A stretch of 6,740 bases of DNA from Acidocella sp. 35-58-6 (GTDB lineage Bacteria > Pseudomonadota > Alphaproteobacteria > Acetobacterales > Acetobacteraceae): positions 1-6,740 of the forward strand of contig NCFD01000069.1 of NCBI GenBank assembly GCA_002281005.1. Direction: 5' to 3'. The translations under genes and the position numbers were made by a program. Under the pieces are notes generated by a model that was not told where the DNA came from, made no database searches, and was given only the letters and a program-made list of their open reading frames with translations. Numbering within the stretch: position 1 is the stretch's first letter; each line of letters opens with the position of its first letter. Shown piece after piece: positions 1 through 5,334 of this stretch.

Positions 1-621
1 CAACTGGTTGACTGCCGCATCAGGGTTACGTTTGCCGATGGCCATGCCGCAAAACAGCATGAGATTTTCCGGCACGTTAAGCTCGGCATAAACGGTGGCG
101 GCAAACATTGCCCAGAATTCCTGCGCGCAACTATCGTAACCAGCTTCGCGCAGCAGCAGCATCACTGATTGCAGGAACATCCCCAGGTCAGACCACTGCG
201 CTGCCCCCATGCCGCGATCAACAAAGCAGAACATCCCAACCGGAGCGCCGAAAAAGCGAAAATTATTGGCAAACCAGGCACGGCGGGCGGCTTTGTCCTC
301 ACGCGGAATGCCGAGCAACCGATACATGTCCTCACCCACCTTAAAACGGCGGCCATAATAGGGCTCCTCGAGGGGGCTGGGGTAAACATTATACTCGGAA
401 CTCTCGCCCTTGGGGGCCTCGAGGGCGCGGGCGGACGTGCGGGCAATCAGAGCCTTTAGCGGCTCGCCCGTCAGCACGGTGACAAACCAGGGCTGTAAGT
501 TACCGCCAGAGGGTGCGCGGGCAGCTTTCGCCAATATGTCGCGGAGGAGCGTTTCTGGAACCGGCTCCGGCAAAAAGTCACGCACGGAGATACGACTGGC
601 GAGGGCTTCGGTGACTGTCAC
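1..621 (-). CDS. Nitroreductase family protein (FMN-dependent), C-terminus cut by window edge
   Basis: The frame is open from a GTG at 621-619 to the window edge: 207 codons, no stop. The N-terminus carries the nitroreductase signature: SVRDF at residues 12-16, then LLRDILAKAARAPSGGNLQPW at about 25-45, where the Arg and the PSGxN segment bind the FMN phosphate in this family. SDLGMFLQSVMLLLREAGY (about 144-162) is the usual central helix, and FCGMAIGKRNPDAAVNQL (190-207) matches the family's end motif, so I infer only some 15-25 residues are missing. The family reduces nitroaromatics, quinones or similar substrates with NAD(P)H; the substrate here cannot be told. It is a soluble cytoplasmic protein. 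The GTG start is chosen because AAGGAA sits 6 bases upstream and no other start codon fits that site. It follows cmk by 31 bp on the same strand, so co-transcription is likely. The family call is secure, the specific role unknown. Confidence 0.93.
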   Translation of the reverse strand, partial: MTVTEALASRISVRDFLPEPVPETLLRDILAKAARAPSGGNLQPWFVTVLTGEPLKALIARTSARALEAPKGESSEYNVYPSPLEEPYYGRRFKVGEDMYRLLGIPREDKAARRAWFANNFRFFGAPVGMFCFVDRGMGAAQWSDLGMFLQSVMLLLREAGYDSCAQEFWAMFAATVYAELNVPENLMLFCGMAIGKRNPDAAVNQL

Positions 622-627
622 GCCAAA

Positions 628-633
628 TTCCTT
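628..633 (-). promoter_or_regulatory. Shine-Dalgarno site deciding the nitroreductase GTG start
   Basis: On the minus strand AAGGAA ends 6 bases before the GTG at 621-619. The upstream frame stays open into cmk but offers no better start, so this site supports GTG initiation. It lies in the 31-bp gap between the cmk stop and the nitroreductase start. Confidence 0.7.
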
Positions 634-641
634 TGTTACGG

Positions 642-663
642 CTAAATGGTCTCTAAATGGTCT
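642..663. repeat. Perfect 11-bp tandem direct repeat across the cmk stop codon
   Basis: CTAAATGGTCT occurs twice back to back on the plus strand (642-652 and 653-663), i.e. AGACCATTTAG twice on the coding strand. The first copy in coding direction encodes the last residues of Cmk and its TAG stop; the second is untranslated leader of the nitroreductase gene. The second copy also holds a TAG, in another frame. The repeat does not change the Cmk product but lengthens the gap to the nitroreductase Shine-Dalgarno site by 11 bp. It looks like a recent replication-slippage duplication. Confidence 0.9.
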
Positions 664-1273
664 TTTGCTTCACCAGACTAAGCGCTTTCGCAAATGCCTC
701 GTCGGCATTCATGGTGCTGGTATCGAGCAGGGTGGCATCGCTGGCCTGAATCAGCGGCGCGGCGGCGCGGGTACGGTCGGCATCGTCACGGGCCGCGAGG
801 TCGGCGCGGACAGCTTCGATTGAAACGTGCTCGCCACGGCCTAAAATTTCAGCATAGCGGCGCTGCGTGCGGGCCTCCAGGCTGGCGGTGACAAACAGCT
901 TCACATCGGCGTTGGGGAATATGATGGTGCCAATATCGCGCCCATCCAGCACCGCGCCTTTTTGGGTGCCGTAATGGCGCTGAAAATCCAGCAGCGCCGC
1001 CCGTACGGCGGGAATTGAGGCAACCTGGCTGGCGGCCTTATCAGCTTCCGGCCCACGCAAATCACTGCGTTGAAAATCGGCCTCAGTAAGTGCCCGTGCC
1101 GCCGCTGTGGCGGCTGCTACATTCGCAGGGTCATTGCCCGCATCAAGCACCCGCCGCCCGACAGCGCGGTACAGCAGGCCGGTATCGAGATAGGGCAGCC
1201 CAAGCGCCGCCGCGATGCGCCGTGCCAACGTGCCCTTGCCAGCCGCAGCCGGGCCGTCAATCGCGATAATCAT
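653..1273 (-). CDS. cmk: Cytidylate kinase (CMP/dCMP kinase)
   Basis: The product phosphorylates CMP and dCMP to the diphosphates with ATP, in the cytoplasm, as part of pyrimidine salvage and nucleotide supply. At 206 residues it is slightly shorter than the usual 220-230. Visible motifs in order: the P-loop GPAAAGKGT at 7-15; [10 protein letters not shown] at 29-38 (family LDTGAMYR), part of the CMP-binding site; [12 protein letters not shown] at 109-120, with the Arg and Asp that contact the base and sugar; and the lid stretch [14 protein letters not shown] at 161-174, with its arginines for phosphate contacts. All key residues are present. The ATG overlaps the aroA stop as ATGA, and no good Shine-Dalgarno site precedes it, which suggests translation coupled to aroA. 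The stop codon lies in an 11-bp tandem repeat. The aroA-cmk order is common in proteobacteria. Confidence 0.97.
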   Translation of the reverse strand: MIIAIDGPAAAGKGTLARRIAAALGLPYLDTGLLYRAVGRRVLDAGNDPANVAAATAAARALTEADFQRSDLRGPEADKAASQVASIPAVRAALLDFQRHYGTQKGAVLDGRDIGTIIFPNADVKLFVTASLEARTQRRYAEILGRGEHVSIEAVRADLAARDDADRTRAAAPLIQASDATLLDTSTMNADEAFAKALSLVKQKTI

Positions 1274-2601
1274 GGTGCGGTGATGCTCGCGCCTAAACCA
1301 CGCATCAGCGCCACGAAGCCGGGGAAACTAGTGTCAATGAAGCTGGCATCGTCGATCTGCATAGGGCTCCGGGAGGCCTGGCCGAATACCAGGGCGCTCA
1401 TGGCAAGCCTGTGGTCCATATGGGTCTCTACCAGGCCACCGCCGGCGGGCATGCCGCCATGCACGATGAGATCATCACCCTCGATCTCAACCAGCACCCC
1501 GCCAGCCCGCAGCATGGCGGCGGTGGCGGCCAGACGGTCGCTCTCCTTGACCCTCAACTCCGCAAGGCCGCGTAGGCGCGAGGTGCCCTTTGCAAAGGCG
1601 CAGGCAATGGCCAGGATCGGGTATTCATCAATCATGCTAGGTGCCCGCTCCGGCGGCACATCCACGGCATTCAGGGACGTATAGTCCACCACCACGTCGC
1701 CGATGCTCTCACCGCCTTGCAGGCGCGGGTTACGGATGGTCAGTTCCGCCCCCATTTCGCGCAGGCATTCAAACAGCCCGGTGCGCAGCGGGTTCAGCCC
1801 CACGGCGTTGATGGTCAACCGTGAGCCAGGCACCAGCAGGCCGGCGACAATCGGGAACGCGGCTGAAGAGGGGTCACCGGGCACGGTGACATCCGCCCCG
1901 CGCAATTCCGGCTGGCCGGTCAGGCGGATTACCCGCCCCCTGCCCTGATGCGCGACATGCACGGTGGCACCGAAATGCCGGAGCATGTTCTCGGAATGGT
2001 CACGAGTCGGCTCTGGCTCCGTAACCTCGGTGATCCCCCGGGCATTCAGCCCGGCCAACAGCACCGCCGACTTCACCTGTGCGGAGGCCACCGGCAGCGT
2101 GTAGGTGAGCGGCAGAGCGTCCCTGGCACCCTGGATGGACAGCGGGAGCCGGTCCCCCGGACGGGCCGCAAACACCGCCCCACAGGCCTTCAGCGGCTCG
2201 ATCACCCGCTTCATCGGGCGTTTGCGCAACGACGCATCGCCGGTCATGATCGAAAAAAAATCGTGGCTGGCCAGAATACCCGCCAAAAGCCGCGCCGCTG
2301 TGCCGGAATTGCCCATGTCCAGCACGTCCTCAGGCGCGGTCAGCCCGCCGATGCCGCGCCCGGCAACCAGCCAATCGGCACCATCACGGCTAATCTCAGC
2401 CCCTAAGGCCCGCATCGCCACGGCGGTGCGCAGCACATCCTCGCCCTCCAGCAAGCCGGAAATGCGGGTCTGACCCACCGCCAGAGCGCCGAACATCAAG
2501 GCGCGGTGGCTGATTGATTTATCGCCGGGGACAGAAATATCGCCCGTGAGCGGGGCATTGGGGCGGGCGGCTTCGAGGCGCCTGATGTGATGTGACTCCA
2601 T
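1270..2601 (-). CDS. aroA: 3-phosphoshikimate 1-carboxyvinyltransferase (EPSP synthase), class II-like
   Basis: This enzyme joins phosphoenolpyruvate to shikimate-3-phosphate, the sixth step of the shikimate pathway, in the cytoplasm. With the start chosen here it has 443 residues. Motifs: [14 protein letters not shown] from 25; LLEGEDV at 51-57; GNSGTAARL at 97-105; [11 protein letters not shown] at 120-130; SAQVK at 173-177; RDHSE at 200-204; PGDPSSAAF at 241-249; DEYPILAIA at 325-333; RVKESDR at 350-356; DHRLAMS at 396-402. GDKS, SAQVK and RDHSE fit the class II pattern; NPLR at 270-273 differs from the CP4 NPTR. The frame extends upstream to ATGs at 2619 and 2652, but the 2601 start places PGDK exactly as in CP4 EPSP synthase as I recall that sequence, and the extra 17 residues look unlike the family. 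No start has a strong Shine-Dalgarno site. Residue 100 is Gly where CP4 has Ala. A T8 run lies at 2253-2260. The stop overlaps cmk as ATGA. Confidence 0.97.
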   Translation of the reverse strand: MESHHIRRLEAARPNAPLTGDISVPGDKSISHRALMFGALAVGQTRISGLLEGEDVLRTAVAMRALGAEISRDGADWLVAGRGIGGLTAPEDVLDMGNSGTAARLLAGILASHDFFSIMTGDASLRKRPMKRVIEPLKACGAVFAARPGDRLPLSIQGARDALPLTYTLPVASAQVKSAVLLAGLNARGITEVTEPEPTRDHSENMLRHFGATVHVAHQGRGRVIRLTGQPELRGADVTVPGDPSSAAFPIVAGLLVPGSRLTINAVGLNPLRTGLFECLREMGAELTIRNPRLQGGESIGDVVVDYTSLNAVDVPPERAPSMIDEYPILAIACAFAKGTSRLRGLAELRVKESDRLAATAAMLRAGGVLVEIEGDDLIVHGGMPAGGGLVETHMDHRLAMSALVFGQASRSPMQIDDASFIDTSFPGFVALMRGLGASITAP

Positions 2602-2698
2602 GGCGACGGCGCTTAGCATGACAATGCGCGTTTGACAGCAGCTTCGGAGCATGGCATCGCGCCGCCCCTACTGTTCAGCGTTATTTAAAGAGGTTGCC
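2602..2698. other. Divergent intergenic region between aroA and the FYDLN-type gene
   Basis: This 97-bp gap should hold promoters for both directions. On the plus strand there is a perfect TTGACA at 2632-2637, a possible -35 for the 2699 gene, but the positions 16-18 bp further on (near 2655) give no good -10. On the minus strand I see TTGTCA and CTGTCA copies but no matching -10 that leaves room before the aroA start at 2601. An upstream in-frame extension of aroA (ATGs at 2619 and 2652) and of the plus gene (ATG at 2651) both run into this gap; I judge neither to be translated. Promoter assignment here is weak. Confidence 0.4.
2687..2693 (+). promoter_or_regulatory. Shine-Dalgarno site deciding the start of the FYDLN-type gene
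   Basis: AAAGAGG ends 5 bases before the ATG at 2699. The frame is open back to an ATG at 2651, but that start has no such site and would add 16 residues unlike the family, whose members begin MAKPELG or similar. The site therefore fixes the start at 2699. Confidence 0.75.
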
Positions 2699-3028
2699 AT
2701 GGCCAAACCCGAACTCGGCGAGAAACACACCTGCGTCTCCTGCGGCGCACGCTTTTTCGACCTGGGCAAAACGCCCGCGATCTGCCCCAAATGCGCGACC
2801 GAGCAACCCGCCGAGCAACCCCGCCTGAAGCGCCAGGCGCCGTTGCCCGATGAAGCCAAAAAAATCGTCAAGCCTGTCCCGACCGACCCGGATGATGTGG
2901 ATGTTGAGGTGGCTGATGACGATGCTGACGAGGATATCCTCGAAGATGCTGATGATATGGAAGATGATGACGCCGTCATCGACGCGGATATCGATGTGCA
3001 GCCGGAAGGCGACGACGTCGAGCGGTAA
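2699..3028 (+). CDS. FYDLN acid domain protein (TIGR02300 family), zinc ribbon with acidic tail
   Basis: This is a 109-residue protein of a family known mainly from alphaproteobacteria whose function is not established. The N-terminus MAKPELGEKHTC leads into a likely zinc ribbon: Cys12-x2-Cys15 and Cys29-x2-Cys32, with FFDLG at 19-23 in the place of the family's FYDLN. Residues 33-62 form a Pro/Lys-rich linker. The tail from 63 to 109 is extremely acidic: by hand count 26 of 47 residues are Asp or Glu, encoded by a GAT/GAC-rich low-complexity stretch. The tail is probably disordered and could mimic nucleic acid or bind a basic partner; that is inference. No signal peptide or membrane segment is seen, so it should be cytoplasmic. 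It is the only plus-strand gene here, divergent from aroA (a context I recall as common in alphaproteobacteria) and convergent with the EAL gene. Confidence 0.88.
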   Translation: MAKPELGEKHTCVSCGARFFDLGKTPAICPKCATEQPAEQPRLKRQAPLPDEAKKIVKPVPTDPDDVDVEVADDDADEDILEDADDMEDDDAVIDADIDVQPEGDDVER

Positions 3029-3035
3029 TCTTCAC

Positions 3036-3066
3036 TGACGCCCGGGGCTTTTGGTCTCGGGCGTTA
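3036..3066. terminator. Hairpin between convergent genes, probable shared terminator
   Basis: ACGCCCG at 3038-3044 pairs with CGGGCGT at 3058-3064; G-T and G-C pairs extend the stem inward to about 3047/3055, and T-A plus a wobble outward to 3036/3066, with a loop near CTTTTGG. It starts 7 bp after the TAA of the plus-strand gene, and its other arm contains the TAA of the EAL gene (3066-3064). The T-tract after the stem is short on the plus strand (TTATT) and absent on the minus strand, so it is a convincing hairpin but only a moderate intrinsic terminator. Confidence 0.6.
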
Positions 3067-4227
3067 TTCGGCGGCGCGGTCGGCGGCTTGATGCCAATGA
3101 GTTAGCCATGGCTTGAGGGCGCTGGCGGGTAACGGGCGGGCGAAGTGAAAACCCTGGCCATGCGTGGCGCCCAACCGTTGCAGAGCCAGCACCGTCTCAC
3201 GAGTTTCGATACCCTCGGCAATCACTGCCCGGTGGGTTTTACGCGCATTGGCCGCGACCATTGCAATAAAATCACACGCAGGCTGAGAGATGGCGGGATC
3301 ACTGCTTTGCGCGTTGATCACCACACTGCGGTCGAGCTTCACGCACCGGAAGGGCAAATCGAGCAGGTTCATGAGATTCGGCGTTTCGGGCGTGATATCA
3401 TCAAGTGCCAGCCGGTAGCCTGATTTACACATCCTCGACATCACGGCCGCCAGCTCCGGCAGGTCGGTAACCGGTTGAGTCTCGGTAAGTTCAAAACTCA
3501 ACATGTTGGCCGGAATGCCCGCACCTTGGCGAATATTATCCAGTAAAATCGGCATTTGCGGATGCAGCAAGGCATCGAGCGGCAAATTGAAGGCGAATCT
3601 TGTATCAAGACGATCAAATGCGCCATCGCTGCGTTCACGCAGCGCCAACTGCATGATGAAACCACTGAGCCACATTGAGTGCTCGCTGCTGACCATTGCG
3701 GTCACGATGGCTTCAGGCCCAATGAGTGTGCCGCCCTTGGTGGCAATGCGGGCCAGCACCTCGACCGAGGTAGGACGCATATCGCGGAACCGCACCACCG
3801 GTTGGTAGCGCACGCGGATGGTCTCCACCTGCGAAAATACCTCGGGCCGCTGCGGGATATGGGCTTTGGACATGTGGCGCTCAGCTTGCTGCAGGGCGTC
3901 GGCAAAACTATTTTGATCAACCGGCCATTCAAGCCGCGCCGCGCCATCCAGCCTGGCGTCCGCCGCCATGGGGTCGCCCAGCATCAACAGGCTCACCGAG
4001 CGTTCGGTGTCACCCAACGTGAGGTCCAGCAACGTATCAAACCAGACCCCGCACGCTGATTGATCAAGCGCCAGCGCATGATAAGCGGCGGGATTGGTAG
4101 CCAATGTGATCACCGCATCAGAGGCGGTTTGGGCATCAATAAAACCCGGTAAACCATCGGGTTGAATGGCGGCCTGTAATGCCGCCTGCCATTTCGGGTC
4201 CGCGACGGTTAGAATCCGCCGGGGCAT
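3064..4227 (-). CDS. EAL-domain protein, likely cyclic-di-GMP phosphodiesterase, with receiver-like N-terminus
   Basis: The 387-residue product has two parts. Residues about 1-120 are poorly conserved but resemble a degenerate response-regulator receiver fold: VSLLMLGDP at 78-86 and LEWPVDQNSFADAL at 99-112 look like the ends of receiver strands 4 and 5. The usual phosphorylation site is not clear, so this is inference. Residues about 135-378 are an EAL domain. Expected catalytic and metal-binding residues are all visible: E156 (as EVL), N214, E246 in SFELTE, D276-D277, K297 in VKLD, E338 in AEGIE and Q358 in GQGF. EAL enzymes cut cyclic-di-GMP to pGpG. The loop after D276-D277 reads DDITPETPN, not the usual DDFGTGYSS, so activity may be reduced or differently controlled. 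No membrane segment or GGDEF domain is present, so it is cytoplasmic. It lies 120 bp downstream of secF and probably has its own promoter. The ATG at 4227 lacks a strong Shine-Dalgarno site. Confidence 0.9.
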   Translation of the reverse strand: MPRRILTVADPKWQAALQAAIQPDGLPGFIDAQTASDAVITLATNPAAYHALALDQSACGVWFDTLLDLTLGDTERSVSLLMLGDPMAADARLDGAARLEWPVDQNSFADALQQAERHMSKAHIPQRPEVFSQVETIRVRYQPVVRFRDMRPTSVEVLARIATKGGTLIGPEAIVTAMVSSEHSMWLSGFIMQLALRERSDGAFDRLDTRFAFNLPLDALLHPQMPILLDNIRQGAGIPANMLSFELTETQPVTDLPELAAVMSRMCKSGYRLALDDITPETPNLMNLLDLPFRCVKLDRSVVINAQSSDPAISQPACDFIAMVAANARKTHRAVIAEGIETRETVLALQRLGATHGQGFHFARPLPASALKPWLTHWHQAADRAAE

Positions 4228-4347
4228 CAGAGCGTTGTATAAACACGTTTCATGCGTGTCTCATATCACTTAAAAACGTTAATGAAAACGAATGATTCTA
4301 TTCTGCGTATATATATTGCGACAAATACACATAAATTATTTGTAACA
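4228..4347. other. AT-rich intergenic region between secF and the EAL gene
   Basis: By hand count 37 of 120 bases are G or C (about 31%), far below the GC-rich genes on both sides. It holds an inverted repeat ACACG/CGTGT (4243-4247 and 4255-4259, 7-bp spacer) just upstream of the EAL start; an imperfect direct repeat built on AAAACG..AATG (4273-4294); a run of alternating T and A near 4309-4316; and a weak AT-only-type stem ACAAATA/TATTTGT (4321-4327 and 4337-4343) just after the secF stop. A promoter candidate is listed separately. The region looks regulatory rather than coding. Confidence 0.65.
4295..4324 (-). promoter_or_regulatory. Candidate sigma-70-type promoter for the EAL gene
   Basis: On the minus strand TTGTCG (4324-4319, 4 of 6 to TTGACA) and TAGAAT (4300-4295, 5 of 6 to TATAAT) are 18 bp apart, with an AT-rich spacer. 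Transcription would start near 4288 and give a leader of about 60 bases before the ATG at 4227. A second, weaker pair closer to the gene was rejected. Chance matches are common in AT-rich DNA, so this is only a candidate. Confidence 0.4.
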
Positions 4348-5322
4348 TTACAACTTTACCGGCTTCGTGTCTGCCGCGGCCTTCGGTGGTGCGCTGCTGC
4401 GGCGCAGGCGATGCTCGCCCAAAAATAACAAAATCGGTGCCGCGATAAAAATCGAGGACGATGTGCCAACGACAATGCCGAACAGCATGATCCAAGCAAA
4501 TCCCGAGAGCGCAGAGCCCCCGAACAATGCCAGCGGCAGGGCCGCCAAAAACACCGTACCGGATGTGCCCAGCGTCCGGTTCAAGGTTTCGTTAATGGAA
4601 AGATCAATCAACTCACGCAGGGGCATGGTTTTGAACTTACGCAAATTCTCGCGCATCCGGTCATACACCACCACCTTATCGTTGGTGGAGTAACCAATCA
4701 CCGTTAAAATCGCGGCGATTGTCACGAGGTCAAACGGGATGCGGGTGATGACCATGAAGCCGATGGTTTTGGTGGTATCCAGTATCAGCGTGGCCACCGC
4801 GCCGACCGCGAACTGCCATTCAAACCTAAACCATATGTAGGCCAAAATCATCACGAAGCTGAGGCCCAGGGCTTCCAGCCCTTGGGTGAATAACTGGTCC
4901 GACACTGAAGCGCCGATGGCCTGTGTTGAGAGAATTTTGGCACCCGGTGCGGCGCTGGCGAGCGCGCTTTCAACCTCAGTGATGGCCGTTTGCGTCTGGC
5001 CGGCGGTCTGGCGGGATTCCAGGCTGATCAGCACGCCATGGTCAGCGGCGGCGCCGGTGCCAAAGCTCTGCAGGGCGGCGTCGGTCAGGCCGGCTTTGGC
5101 GAGCGCCCCGCGCAAAACGGCGAAATCAGCCTTTTGCGGGGTGTTGACCTGGATCACCACGCCGCCCTTGAAGTCCAGCCCAAGGTTCAAGCCGGGGTAA
5201 AAAAACAATCCCAGTGATGCGGAGGACAGTATCGCCGAGACGATCAAACCGGCGAAGCGCCCCTTCATGAACTTGATGCGGGTGCCGTCCGGAACGAAGC
5301 GGAACATAGGTTTCATAAACAT
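4348..5322 (-). CDS. secF: Protein translocase subunit SecF
   Basis: SecF works with SecD in the inner membrane, using the proton gradient to help SecYEG complete protein export. The 324 residues show the full family layout: a first membrane helix at about 23-42; GLDFKGG at 48-54, opening the periplasmic P4-type domain (to about 145); then five membrane helices between about 150 and 302. The signature IGYSTNDKVVVYDRMREN is at 209-226. D215 in it and R249 in NETLNRT are 34 residues apart, the same spacing as the functionally important Asp213 and Arg247 of E. coli SecF, so proton coupling should be intact. SINETLNRT and the FGG motif (267-269) also match. The short charged tail is cytoplasmic. 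The start at 5322 is preceded by TAAGG, where the TAA is the secD stop, 12 bp away; ATGs at 5316 and 5307 are less well placed. The pair is certainly one operon. Confidence 0.98.
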   Translation of the reverse strand: MFMKPMFRFVPDGTRIKFMKGRFAGLIVSAILSSASLGLFFYPGLNLGLDFKGGVVIQVNTPQKADFAVLRGALAKAGLTDAALQSFGTGAAADHGVLISLESRQTAGQTQTAITEVESALASAAPGAKILSTQAIGASVSDQLFTQGLEALGLSFVMILAYIWFRFEWQFAVGAVATLILDTTKTIGFMVITRIPFDLVTIAAILTVIGYSTNDKVVVYDRMRENLRKFKTMPLRELIDLSINETLNRTLGTSGTVFLAALPLALFGGSALSGFAWIMLFGIVVGTSSSIFIAAPILLFLGEHRLRRSSAPPKAAADTKPVKL

Positions 5323-5334
5323 CGTGAGGGGACC

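Noticed and set aside
1070..1684. 204-residue open frame on the plus strand
   Set aside because: It lies fully antisense to cmk and aroA, both of which are well supported by conserved motifs; the translation is Arg/Pro/Ser-rich without any recognisable domain, as expected of a shadow frame in GC-rich DNA.
2632..2660. TTGACA as the -35 of a full promoter for the plus-strand gene
   Set aside because: The hexamer is perfect, but no acceptable -10 lies 16-18 bp downstream, so I only mention it in the intergenic entry.
2668..2979. 103-residue Ser-rich open frame on the minus strand
   Set aside because: The Ser runs are simply the antisense of the Asp codons (GAT/GAC) in the acidic tail of the plus-strand gene.
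3679..4059. 126-residue open frame on the plus strand
   Set aside because: It is antisense to the EAL-domain gene, has no recognisable motif and no ribosome binding site that I could see.
4236..4264. Possible promoter ATGAGA-17-TATACA just upstream of the EAL start, implying a leaderless message
   Set aside because: The -10 lacks the conserved final T and the -35 matches only 4 of 6; the upstream pair at 4295-4324 is better and leaves a normal leader.
4321..4343. ACAAATA/TATTTGT stem after secF as an intrinsic terminator
   Set aside because: The stem is AT-rich with one G-C pair, has a 9-base loop and no following T-tract in the minus direction; it would be unstable.
4298..4495. 65-residue minus-strand frame ending in the AT-rich gap
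   Set aside because: Most of it overlaps the end of secF in another frame; the remainder is translated AT-rich intergenic DNA (Tyr/Ile-rich).
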